10,343 nucleotides of DNA, from NCBI GenBank assembly GCA_007280315.1, contig QYQC01000034.1, forward strand, positions 1-10,343. The letters are read 5' to 3'. The stretch is from Betaproteobacteria bacterium. GTDB taxonomy: Bacteria; Pseudomonadota; Gammaproteobacteria; Burkholderiales; SG8-39. The position numbers and the translations under genes are program-made. Of the stretch, positions 1 through 5,740 are shown one piece after another; positions within the stretch are counted from its first letter, which is position 1; the number at the start of each line of letters is the position of its first letter. The notes under the pieces were generated by a model. It did no database searches, was not told the DNA's origin, and saw nothing but the letters and a program-made list of their open reading frames with translations.

Positions 1-108
1 ATCGGCGCCCAGGCCATAGACCGTTTCGGTGGGAAACGCCGCGAGGCCGCCCGCGCGCAGAATCGCCGCGGCGCGCGCTATTTCGGACTGGTTCGAAGAG
101 GGAGGCAT
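1..108 (-). CDS. tsaC: Threonylcarbamoyl-AMP synthase TsaC/Sua5 (N-terminal fragment, runs off the window)
   Basis: The first 36 codons are visible, reading leftward from the ATG at 106-108; the rest lies outside the window. After a short variable start the fragment contains ILRAGGLAAFPTETVYGLGAD (about residues 16-36). PTETVYGLGAD is the N-terminal hallmark of the YrdC/Sua5/TsaC family. These cytoplasmic enzymes make threonylcarbamoyl-AMP from threonine, bicarbonate and ATP, the first step of tRNA t6A37 modification. From the fragment alone the short TsaC form and the longer Sua5 form cannot be told apart. From general knowledge, a Sua5-type gene often follows the purC/purE/purK genes in betaproteobacteria, which fits this position after purC. 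No Shine-Dalgarno precedes the ATG; a TAGAAT hexamer ends 5 nt before it, so a leaderless transcript is possible. Confidence 0.88.
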   Translation of the reverse strand, partial: MPPSSNQSEIARAAAILRAGGLAAFPTETVYGLGAD

Positions 109-113
109 CGCTG

Positions 114-119
114 ATTCTA
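114..119 (-). promoter_or_regulatory. Candidate -10 element of tsaC (possibly leaderless)
   Basis: On the minus strand TAGAAT (5 of 6 matches to TATAAT) lies 5 nt before the tsaC ATG. A start about 6-7 nt downstream of such a box would fall on or beside the A of the ATG. No convincing -35 box is visible, because the upstream DNA is the REP-like repeat. Confidence 0.35.
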
Positions 120-120
120 G

Positions 121-210
121 CTCCCTCGCCCCCTTCGGGGGAGAGGGTCGGGGCGAGGGGGCTGCGCCGGCGCCCCGTCCTAACCCTGGCCCTCTCCCTC
201 GGGAGAGAGG
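121..210. repeat. REP-like GC-rich inverted repeat between purC and tsaC
   Basis: This 90-bp intergenic block is built of nested inverted repeats. CCCTCGCCCC at 123-132 pairs with GGGGCGAGGG at 150-159 around an inner CCCC/GGGG hairpin. GGGAGAGGG at 139-147 is the exact reverse complement of CCCTCTCCC at 190-198. CTCTCCC at 192-198 also pairs with GGGAGAG at 201-207. The vocabulary (ccctctccc, gggcgaggg) resembles dispersed REP-type palindromes recalled from many proteobacterial genomes. It carries no gene. No T-run follows in either direction, so it is not a standard intrinsic terminator, though it could weaken read-through from purC or protect the mRNA 3' end. Confidence 0.7.
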
Positions 211-216
211 AAATCG

Positions 217-1098
217 TCAGGAGGTGAGCAGCCGCAGCGCTTCGCGATATTTTTCCGCGGTCTTGGCAATGATGTCGGCCGGCAGGCGCGGCGCCGGCGC
301 CTTCTTGTTCCACGGCTGCTTTTCCAGCCAGTCGCGCACGAACTGCTTGTCGAACGAGGGCGGACTCATGCCGGTCTTGTATTCGGCCATCGGCCAGAAG
401 CGCGAGGAGTCCGAGGTCAGGATCTCGTCGATCAGGTAGACCCTGCCGGCGGCGTCGGTGCCGAACTCGAACTTGGTGTCGGCAATGATGATGCCGCGCG
501 CCGCCGCGTATTCCGCCGCGTGGGTATAGAGCGAGATCGATGCATCGCGCACCTGGCGCGCGACCTCTTTGCCGACGCGCTGTTCGGCCTCGGCGAAGGA
601 AATATTTTCGTCGTGCTGGCCCGCCGGCGCCTTGGTCGAGGGCGTGAACAATGTCTGCGGCAGTTTCTCCGCCTCTTTCATTCCCGCCGGCAGCGCGATG
701 CCGCACAGGGCGCCGGTCTTCTGGTAGTCCTTCCAGCCCGAGCCGATGATGTAGCCGCGCACGATCGCCTCGATCGACAGCGGCTTGAATTTGGTCACCA
801 CCATGGCGCGGCCGCGCACCTGCGCGCGCTCGGCGTCGCCCTTCACCACCGATTCCGGATCGATGCCGGTCATGTGGTTGGGCAGGAGGTGGCCGAGCTT
901 GCCGAACCAAAAATTGGACATGGCGGTCAGCACTTCGCCCTTGCCCGGGATCGGGTCGTCGAGAATCACGTCGAACGCCGACAGGCGGTCGGTCTGGATC
1001 ACCAGCAGTTTGTCCTCGCCCACGGCGTAGATGTCGCGCACCTTGCCGCGGTGCAGGAAGGGCAGGCTGTCGATGGAGGTTTGCAGTACGGTGGTCAT
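217..1098 (-). CDS. purC: SAICAR synthetase PurC (phosphoribosylaminoimidazole-succinocarboxamide synthase)
   Basis: This 293-residue cytoplasmic enzyme joins CAIR and aspartate with ATP to form SAICAR in de novo purine synthesis. Family motifs appear in order: GKVRDIY (18-24), the nucleotide-binding start; DRLSAFDVIL (37-46); VRGYIIGSGWKDYQKTG (113-129); STKAPAGQHDENISF (154-168), the family signature; IIADTKFEFG (204-213); and LIDEILTSDSSRFW (222-235). The length is near 300 residues, as in the longer betaproteobacterial and yeast-type form rather than the roughly 240-residue E. coli form. The ATG is supported because GKVRDIY falls at the usual distance from the N-terminus; only a weak GAGA-type ribosome site precedes it. 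It follows purE after 82 bp on the same strand and probably shares its transcript. Confidence 0.96.
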   Translation of the reverse strand: MTTVLQTSIDSLPFLHRGKVRDIYAVGEDKLLVIQTDRLSAFDVILDDPIPGKGEVLTAMSNFWFGKLGHLLPNHMTGIDPESVVKGDAERAQVRGRAMVVTKFKPLSIEAIVRGYIIGSGWKDYQKTGALCGIALPAGMKEAEKLPQTLFTPSTKAPAGQHDENISFAEAEQRVGKEVARQVRDASISLYTHAAEYAAARGIIIADTKFEFGTDAAGRVYLIDEILTSDSSRFWPMAEYKTGMSPPSFDKQFVRDWLEKQPWNKKAPAPRLPADIIAKTAEKYREALRLLTS

Positions 1099-1180
1099 CG
1101 CTAGTTTCTCAGCAGGGAAATTTCGGAAAGGTGGATTCGCAGGAGCCGGCGGGCGCGGAGTGCGCCGCAGTCATGAGCTG

Positions 1181-1678
1181 TCACAGTTCGGGCAGCTTCG
1201 CCCGCTTGACCGCATCGGCCTGTTTGGCGCGAAACGCTTTAAGGCGCTTTGCCAGGGCCGGGTCGCCGAGCGCGAGCATGGCCACCGCGAACAAACCTGC
1301 ATTGGCGGCGCCGGCCTCGCCGATGGCGAAGGTCGCAACCGGAATGCCCTTGGGCATCTGCACCATGGACAGCAGCGAATCGAGGCCCTTGAGGTATTTC
1401 GATGGCGTGGGCACGCCCAGCACCGGCAGCAGCGTCTGCGCCGCGACCACGCCTGCGAGGTGCGCGGCGGCGCCCGCGCCGGCGATGAACGTCTTGCAGC
1501 CGCGCTTTTCCATGTCTTCCATCCACGCCGTCAACTCGGCCGGCGTGCGGTGCGCGGACAAAGCCCTGGCTTCGTAGGTGACGCCGAAGTCCTTCAGCTG
1601 CTGCGCCGCTTCCTTCATCACCTCCCAGTCGGAGGTGCTGCCCATGACGATGCCTACCGCGCTCACGCGTCCCTTCAT
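1181..1678 (-). CDS. purE: N5-carboxyaminoimidazole ribonucleotide mutase PurE (class I)
   Basis: The 165-residue protein matches PurE, which moves the carboxyl group of N5-CAIR to C4 to give CAIR, the substrate of PurC. Visible motifs are GIVMGSTSDWEVM (9-21), SAHRTP (41-46, with the active-site histidine), GAGAAAHLAG (67-76), LGVPTPS (87-93), DSLLSMVQMPKGIPV (100-114) and AIGEAGAANAG (118-128). SAHRTP and the VQMP segment are typical of class I enzymes, which depend on PurK; class II AIR carboxylases look different. The loop GAGAAAHLAG differs from the GAGGAAHLPG of E. coli PurE. Its ATG overlaps the fba stop codon as ATGA (1675-1678), and an AGGTGA stretch inside the fba end serves as ribosome site. 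No purK is present in the window. Confidence 0.95.
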   Translation of the reverse strand: MKGRVSAVGIVMGSTSDWEVMKEAAQQLKDFGVTYEARALSAHRTPAELTAWMEDMEKRGCKTFIAGAGAAAHLAGVVAAQTLLPVLGVPTPSKYLKGLDSLLSMVQMPKGIPVATFAIGEAGAANAGLFAVAMLALGDPALAKRLKAFRAKQADAVKRAKLPEL

Positions 1679-2739
1679 TTGATCACCTGAGCCAGTTCGC
1701 CCTTTTCATAGCGCCGCGCCATGGTCTCGAGCACCATCGGCCTGATCTTCGATGCCATGCCGGCGCAGCCGAACTGCTCGTAGCGCTGCTTGCACAACGC
1801 CTTGGCCGCGGCGCGCGCCGGTTTGAGAAAATCGCGCGGGTCGAACGCGCTCTTGTTCTCGTTCATGTATTTGCGGATCGCCGCGGTCATCGCCAGACGT
1901 ATGTCGGTGTCGATGTTGATTTTGCGCACGCCGTGCTTGATCCCTTCCTGGATCTCCTCCACCGGCACGCCGTAGGTCTCCTTCATTTCGCCGCCGTTGG
2001 CGCGGATGATCGCGAGCAGATCCTGCGGCACCGACGAGGAGCCGTGCATCACCAGGTGCGTGTTGGGAATGCGCTTGTTGATCTGTTTGATGCGTTCGAT
2101 GGCGAGGATGTCGCCGGTGGGCTTGCGCGTGAACTTGTAGGCGCCGTGCGAAGTGCCGATGGCGATCGCCAGGGCGTCGAGCTGGGTTTTCTTGACGAAG
2201 TCCGCCGCCTGGTCCGGGTCGGTCAGCAGCATTTCGCGCGTCATCTTGCCTTCGGCGCCGTGGCCGTCTTCCTTGTCGCCCTGCATGGTCTCGAGCGAAC
2301 CGAGGCAGCCGAGCTCGCCCTCGACGGTGACGCCGATTCTGTGCGCAGCGGCGACCACTTTGCGCGTCACCTCGACGTTGTAGTCGTAGTCGGCGACGGT
2401 CTTGCCGTCGTCGCGCAGGCTGCCGTCCATCATCACGCTGGAAAATCCGAGTTTCATCGCCGACTCGCACACTGCCGGCGACTGGCCGTGATCCTGGTGC
2501 ATCACGATCGGCACTTTCGGATAGGTTTCGATCGCCGCCTGGATCAGATGTTTGAGAAAGGTTTCGCCGGCATATTTGCGCGCCCCGGCCGAGGCTTGCA
2601 TGATCACCGGGCTGTCGGTTTCGCTGGCGGCCTCCATGATGGCCTGCACTTGTTCCAGGTTGTTGACGTTGAAAGCCGGCAGACCGTAGCCGTTCTCGGC
2701 CGCGTGATCCAGCAGCTGGCGCATGGAAACGATAGGCAT
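1675..2739 (-). CDS. fba: Class II fructose-bisphosphate aldolase
   Basis: The 354-residue enzyme reversibly cleaves fructose-1,6-bisphosphate to glyceraldehyde-3-phosphate and dihydroxyacetone phosphate in glycolysis, gluconeogenesis or the Calvin cycle. It is a zinc-dependent class II aldolase. MHQDHG (80-85) holds the catalytic Asp and a zinc His, GTSHGAYK (195-202) and VMHGSSS (230-236) hold further metal ligands and the phosphate-binding loop, and KINIDTDIRLA (273-283) is the family's C-terminal signature. The start MPIVSMRQLL at 2739 is preferred over codons farther upstream, because AAGGAGT (2747-2753) lies 7 nt before this ATG. The stop overlaps the purE start by 4 nt. The TIM-barrel length and sequence resemble the CbbA/FbaA group of betaproteobacteria; whether a Calvin cycle is present cannot be judged here. 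Confidence 0.96.
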   Translation of the reverse strand: MPIVSMRQLLDHAAENGYGLPAFNVNNLEQVQAIMEAASETDSPVIMQASAGARKYAGETFLKHLIQAAIETYPKVPIVMHQDHGQSPAVCESAMKLGFSSVMMDGSLRDDGKTVADYDYNVEVTRKVVAAAHRIGVTVEGELGCLGSLETMQGDKEDGHGAEGKMTREMLLTDPDQAADFVKKTQLDALAIAIGTSHGAYKFTRKPTGDILAIERIKQINKRIPNTHLVMHGSSSVPQDLLAIIRANGGEMKETYGVPVEEIQEGIKHGVRKINIDTDIRLAMTAAIRKYMNENKSAFDPRDFLKPARAAAKALCKQRYEQFGCAGMASKIRPMVLETMARRYEKGELAQVIK

Positions 2740-2764
2740 GATAACTACTCCTTGAACTAGCTTG

Positions 2765-2793
2765 AAAAGAGGCCGGAGGCGCAACCGCCGGTC
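2765..2793 (-). terminator. Possible intrinsic terminator or leader hairpin between pyk and fba
   Basis: On the minus strand GACCGGCGG and CCTCCGGCC (2793-2785 and 2779-2771) form a 9-position stem with two mismatches around a 5-nt loop, followed directly by TCTTTT. It lies after pyk and just before the fba ribosome site. It could end pyk transcripts, or act as a leaky attenuator in an fba leader if the TAGAAT box at 2825-2830 is a real promoter. The mismatches and short T-run make it weak. Confidence 0.35.
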
Positions 2794-2824
2794 CTTCGCG
2801 CCAGGGCGGCGCGGAACAGGCTCT

Positions 2825-2830
2825 ATTCTA
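2825..2830 (-). promoter_or_regulatory. Candidate -10 box of an fba promoter
   Basis: TAGAAT on the minus strand, 85 nt before the fba ATG, matches the sigma-70 -10 consensus at 5 of 6 positions. No good TTGACA-like -35 is seen at the right distance. If used, the fba-purE-purC group would be transcribed separately from pyk with a leader of roughly 80 nt that includes the hairpin at 2771-2793. Confidence 0.25.
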
Positions 2831-2880
2831 CCGGAGACTTGCGCCGGGAATCCGCATCACGGTTCGGCTGCCGTCTTCGA

Positions 2881-4320
2881 TCATGCGCGGCGATTTTCGC
2901 CCACCTTGACTATCTTCATCGTATTGGTGCCGCCGGATTTGCCCAGGGGTTCGCCGATGGTAAGCACGATCAGGTCGCCTTTGTCCACCACGCCGGCGCG
3001 CAGCAGCGTGGTTTCCGCCTCCTCCAGCAGTTCCTCGCGATCGTCACCGGCGTAGTTCACCATCAGCGGATAGGTGTCGCGCAGCAGCGCGCAGCGGTAG
3101 CGTGTGGCGGTGCGCGTGGTCAGCGCGTAAATCGGTACGCCGCAGTTCAGCCGCGACATCCACAGCGCCGTCGATCCGGATTCGGTCAGCGACGCGATGG
3201 CTTTGACTTTCAGGTGGAACGCGGTGAACAGCGCCGCCATCGCGATCGACTGATCGACGCGGGTAAATACCCGGTCGAGGAATTCGCGATCGAGCGTGAC
3301 CGGCGCCGAGTTTTCGGCTTCGACACAAATGCGGCTCATCGACAACACCGTCTGCACCGGATACTGGCCGCTCGCGGTCTCGGCCGAGAGCATCACCGCG
3401 TCGGTGCCGTCGAGCACCGCGTTGGCGACGTCGGACACCTCGGCGCGGGTGGGCACCGGACTCGCCACCATGGATTCCATCATCTGCGTCGCGGTGATGG
3501 TGAGCTTGTTGTGCTCGCGCGCCAGGCGGATCATGCGTTTTTGCAGCGCCGGCACCGAGGCGTCGCCCACTTCGACGGCGAGATCACCGCGCGCCACCAT
3601 GATGCCGTCGCAGGCCGACATGATGTCCTCCAGCGCACCCGGCTCGACCGCTTCGGCGCGCTCGATCTTGGCGATCAGGAAGGCTTCGCCGCCGGCGGCG
3701 CGCAGCCGCTGGCGCGCCATGTACATGTCGGCGCTCGACTTGGGAAAGGACACGGCCAGGAAATCGACCTTGATCAAGGCGGCGGTGCGGATGTCCTGCA
3801 TGTCCTTGCTGGTGAGCGCCGGCGCGGTCAGACCGCCGCCGCGGCGGTTGATGCCCTTGTTGTTCGACAACACGCCGCCATGGACCACGCGGCAGTGGAC
3901 TTCATTACCGAGGACCCGCTCCACTTCGAATTCGATGCGGCCGTCGTCGAGCAGCAGCACATCGCCCGCGCTCACATCGCGCGGCAGTTCCTTGTAGTCC
4001 AGGCCGGCGCGCCGCTCGTCGCCGAGCTCGCAGTCGGCATCGAGGATGAACGCGTCGCCGGGCTTGAGCGTGACCTTGCCGTCCTTGAACTTGCCGACGC
4101 GGATTTTCGGGCCCTGCAGGTCGCCCATGATGCCCACGGTGCGGCCGGTCTTGCGGCACAGCTCGCGCACCACCTCGGCGCGCTGCAGGTGATCCTCCGC
4201 CGTGCCGTGCGAGAAATTCAGGCGCACCACGTCCACGCCCGCGAGGATCATGCGCTCGAGCGTATTGGGATCGTTTGACGCGGGACCGAGGGTGGCGACG
4301 ATTTTGGTGCTGCGTAGCAT
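2881..4320 (-). CDS. pyk: Pyruvate kinase
   Basis: The 479-residue protein converts phosphoenolpyruvate and ADP to pyruvate and ATP, the last step of glycolysis. All domains are seen: TKIVATLGPAS (5-15) and RLNFSHG (33-39) in the A barrel; DLQGPKIRVG (67-76), which opens the B domain lasting to about 165; LAVSFPKSSADM (188-199); IAKIERAEAVE (216-226) with the catalytic Lys and a metal-binding Glu; MVARGDLAVE (241-250); and TQMMESM (278-284) followed by PTRAEVSDVANAVLDGTDAVMLS with the MLSAET segment. The C-terminal regulatory domain covers about 345-479. It reads closer to the PykA type than to PykF. The ATG at 4320 is chosen because MLRSTKIVATLGPAS gives the usual short N-terminus; a TTG 42 nt upstream would add an atypical leader. 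The ribosome site is weak (AAAGGG, about 12 nt away). Confidence 0.96.
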   Translation of the reverse strand: MLRSTKIVATLGPASNDPNTLERMILAGVDVVRLNFSHGTAEDHLQRAEVVRELCRKTGRTVGIMGDLQGPKIRVGKFKDGKVTLKPGDAFILDADCELGDERRAGLDYKELPRDVSAGDVLLLDDGRIEFEVERVLGNEVHCRVVHGGVLSNNKGINRRGGGLTAPALTSKDMQDIRTAALIKVDFLAVSFPKSSADMYMARQRLRAAGGEAFLIAKIERAEAVEPGALEDIMSACDGIMVARGDLAVEVGDASVPALQKRMIRLAREHNKLTITATQMMESMVASPVPTRAEVSDVANAVLDGTDAVMLSAETASGQYPVQTVLSMSRICVEAENSAPVTLDREFLDRVFTRVDQSIAMAALFTAFHLKVKAIASLTESGSTALWMSRLNCGVPIYALTTRTATRYRCALLRDTYPLMVNYAGDDREELLEEAETTLLRAGVVDKGDLIVLTIGEPLGKSGGTNTMKIVKVGENRRA

Positions 4321-4457
4321 AGTGGCGACAGGCCCTTTCTTGTTTTCGGGTTTATGGGGCAAACTTGACGGCGCCCCGAGTCTATCATCAGCCGACAGGA
4401 CTCAGCCGCGCGCGTCGCGCGTCGCTGCCAACCGCGCCGCGCCTGATTCGATCCAGC

Positions 4458-4802
4458 CTACTTGCAGCGCAGGTTGGCGCTGGGTGCTTCCATCGGCAAA
4501 CTGCAATCGCGCTCGACTACTGTCCGATCCTCGGCGAGTTGCGGCGGATCGCGCCAGGACGGGCCGCGGAGCCGGGACTTATCCTCGACGCCGGCCGCGA
4601 AAGCGCCGAAGAAAAGCAGGCCGAAATAAGCGTTGGGGCTCAACTCGGCATGGATCGCGGCCGAATTGTAGGACGTCCCGACAACCGGTGCGCTGCCGCG
4701 CATCGAGGGCGCAGCGCTGGTGCGCACACCGACCGTCGTGCCAGCGCAGCCCGCGAGCAGGACCAGGCCGACGAGCGATGTGACGGCGCGTTGCGGATTC
4801 AT
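4458..4802 (-). CDS. Small predicted lipoprotein of unknown function
   Basis: The 114-residue protein starts with a short lipoprotein signal: a positive N-terminus, a hydrophobic stretch (about 7-17) and the lipobox LAGC with Cys19. The residue after the cysteine is alanine, which by the Lol rule suggests the outer membrane. The mature part has a small, Ser/Thr/Ala-rich stretch, then SYNSAAIHAELSPNAYFGLL (44-63) with a hydrophobic patch at 57-71, and a polar C-terminal tail with two cysteines (100 and 113) that could form a disulphide. I do not recognise the family and assign no function. It is transcribed away from the DUF4126 gene and toward pyk, 137 bp away. The codon use and the clear lipobox argue for a real gene. 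No Shine-Dalgarno is visible before the ATG. Confidence 0.75.
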   Translation of the reverse strand: MNPQRAVTSLVGLVLLAGCAGTTVGVRTSAAPSMRGSAPVVGTSYNSAAIHAELSPNAYFGLLFFGAFAAGVEDKSRLRGPSWRDPPQLAEDRTVVERDCSLPMEAPSANLRCK

Positions 4803-4808
4803 GGCCGC

Positions 4809-4814
4809 ATTCTA
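4809..4814 (-). promoter_or_regulatory. Candidate -10 box of the lipoprotein gene
   Basis: TAGAAT on the minus strand ends 6 nt before the lipoprotein ATG, so transcription would begin at or next to the A of the start codon. No Shine-Dalgarno is present between. It lies in the 43-bp gap shared with the divergent DUF4126 gene. No clear -35 was found. Confidence 0.4.
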
Positions 4815-4833
4815 GGCCGTGCCATCGTGCAGC

Positions 4834-4839
4834 TACAAT
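4834..4839 (+). promoter_or_regulatory. Candidate -10 box of the DUF4126 gene
   Basis: TACAAT (5 of 6 matches to TATAAT) ends 6 nt before the ATG at 4846. The intervening AGGCGG is purine-rich but touches the ATG, too near for a normal ribosome site. A start 7 nt after the box would give a leaderless message. The -35 region overlaps the divergent lipoprotein promoter. Confidence 0.4.
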
Positions 4840-4845
4840 AGGCGG

Positions 4846-5439
4846 ATGGATACGCTTCAATCGGTCGCGCTCGCTGCGGGTCTCGCCTGGGGTAGCGGCA
4901 TCCGCTTGTACGCGGTGCTGTTTCTCGCCGGCCTGATGGCGCGCCTGGGTTACGTCGAGCTGCCGTCCGGCCTGGAGCCGCTGACGCATCCGGCCGTAAT
5001 CGCCGCTTCCGGCTTCATGTTCTTCATCGAATTCTTCGCCGACAAGGTGCCGGGCATCGACACGCTGTGGGACGCGGCGCATACGTTCATCCGCATCCCC
5101 GCAGGCGCAGTGCTGGCGGCGCTTGCGCTGGACAACCAGGATCCCGCGCTGGTGTTGGCCGCGGCTATCCTCGGCGGCACGCTCGCCAGCGCGGCGCACT
5201 TCACCAAAGCCGGCAGCCGCGCCCTCATCAATACTTCGCCCGAACCGTTTTCCAACTGGACCGCCTCATTCACCGAGGAAGCGCTGCTGCTGGGCGGACT
5301 GTGGGCGGCGTTTGTGCATCCGCTGGCCTTTCTATTCGGCCTGGCGCTGTTTCTGTTGCTTGCGCTATGGCTGCTGCCCAGGATCTGGCGCGGGTTAGGC
5401 GTTCTCTGGCGAAGGCTGCGGGCGGTATTTTCGCGCTAG
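4846..5439 (+). CDS. DUF4126 family integral membrane protein
   Basis: The 197-residue protein is mostly hydrophobic, with probable membrane segments near residues 5-36, 48-64, 86-120 (possibly two) and 146-178, and a basic C-terminal tail (WRGLGVLWRRLRAVFSR). Motifs recalled from DUF4126 proteins include an early GSGIRLY, the conserved EFFADKVPGIDTLWDAAHTFIR region (62-83) and the SPEPFSNW segment (131-138). Its biochemical role is not established. The ATG at 4846 is taken because MDTLQSVALAAG begins directly before the first membrane segment; an upstream in-frame ATG at 4819 would add nine polar residues and lie upstream of the TACAAT box. It stands alone on the plus strand, diverging from the lipoprotein gene, with 301 bp before urtA. 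No clear terminator follows it. Confidence 0.85.
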   Translation: MDTLQSVALAAGLAWGSGIRLYAVLFLAGLMARLGYVELPSGLEPLTHPAVIAASGFMFFIEFFADKVPGIDTLWDAAHTFIRIPAGAVLAALALDNQDPALVLAAAILGGTLASAAHFTKAGSRALINTSPEPFSNWTASFTEEALLLGGLWAAFVHPLAFLFGLALFLLLALWLLPRIWRGLGVLWRRLRAVFSR

Positions 5440-5484
5440 TTTTCCCTTGGCTGCGTCACGCCGTAGCAGGGTGCCGGCGCTTCA

Positions 5485-5501
5485 TGCCACCGTTTGGTGC
5501 A
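5485..5501 (+). promoter_or_regulatory. Candidate NtrC binding site (upstream enhancer of urtA)
   Basis: TGCCACCGTTTGGTGCA matches the 17-bp NtrC consensus TGCACCnnnnTGGTGCA at 11 of 13 fixed positions, with the right half perfect. Its centre is about 174 bp upstream of the start predicted from the sigma-54 promoter at 5641. The position and partner promoter fit an NtrC enhancer. Confidence 0.55.
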
Positions 5502-5515
5502 GGCGCTCGAATTGG

Positions 5516-5532
5516 CGCACCAATAGCGGTCA
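5516..5532 (+). promoter_or_regulatory. Second, weaker NtrC-like half site
   Basis: CGCACC at 5516-5521 keeps the left half of the NtrC consensus; the right half is poor (8 of 13 fixed positions overall). Its centre is about 31 bp from the first site, close to three helical turns, like the paired NtrC sites of glnA in enteric bacteria. TTGGTGC (5494-5500) and GCACCAA (5517-5523) also form a perfect 7-bp inverted repeat across the two sites. Confidence 0.35.
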
Positions 5533-5598
5533 GGCACGCGAGGACCGTTCCAGCCAGACCGGCTGCGCGGCGTCGCGCGCAATTCCCGTCCGCTTTGT

Positions 5599-5611
5599 AA
5601 ACAGCCAGTTA
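5599..5611 (+). promoter_or_regulatory. Weak IHF-like site between enhancer and promoter
   Basis: AAACAGCCAGTTA matches the IHF core WATCAAnnnnTTR at all but two fixed positions. It lies between the NtrC-like sites and the sigma-54 promoter, where IHF often bends DNA for looping. The match is modest and could be chance. Confidence 0.25.
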
Positions 5612-5640
5612 ACCGGCAGCGACGGCCGGTTTCCGCCGCC

Positions 5641-5656
5641 TGGCACAGCCCGTGCT
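5641..5656 (+). promoter_or_regulatory. Sigma-54 (RpoN) promoter of the urt operon
   Basis: TGGCACAGCCCGTGCT matches the -24/-12 consensus TGGCACRnnnnTTGCW with a single mismatch (G for the first T of TTGC). The invariant GG and GC doublets have the exact required spacing. The predicted start is near 5667, giving a leader of about 74 nt before urtA. RpoN promoters need an enhancer-binding activator, and NtrC-like sites lie upstream at 5485-5532. Nitrogen control of urea uptake is biologically expected. Confidence 0.7.
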
Positions 5657-5690
5657 AATGACCATCATGTCCTGACCAACGCAGTGCGGG

Positions 5691-5705
5691 CTCAGGCAGC
5701 CTGAG
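5691..5705 (+). other. Short hairpin in the urtA leader
   Basis: CTCAGG and CCTGAG (5691-5696 and 5700-5705) form a perfect 6-bp stem with a 3-nt loop. A run of seven T (5717-5723) follows only after 11 nt, so this is not a canonical terminator. GGAG at 5729-5732, 8 nt before the urtA ATG, is the ribosome site and lies outside the stem. Confidence 0.35.
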
Positions 5706-5740
5706 TCATTGATCGATTTTTTTCTTTTGGAGAAGCAGAT

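Noticed and set aside
1933..2760. A 275-codon open frame on the plus strand opposite fba
   Set aside because: Shadow of the aldolase gene; no ribosome site or recognisable motif.
2839..4278. A 479-codon open frame on the plus strand opposite pyk
   Set aside because: It is His/Arg/Ala-rich low-complexity peptide with no domain, caused by the high GC of the real minus-strand pyk gene, whose protein is complete and conserved.
4321..4457. A clear promoter or terminator between the lipoprotein gene and pyk
   Set aside because: Only a CGCGCG-T-CGCGCG near-palindrome (4409-4421) and weak AT-rich bits are seen; none forms a convincing promoter or a hairpin with a T-run.
5447..5704. An 85-codon open frame between DUF4126 and urtA
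   Set aside because: It runs through the NtrC-like sites and the sigma-54 promoter, is rich in Arg/Ser/Ala, and has no ribosome site or family resemblance.
5611..5705. Possible guanidine (mini-ykkC) riboswitch before urtA
   Set aside because: There are two small hairpins (AACCGG/CCGGTT at 5611-5631 and CTCAGG/CCTGAG at 5691-5705), but they lack paired ACGR loops, and the first lies upstream of the predicted transcription start.
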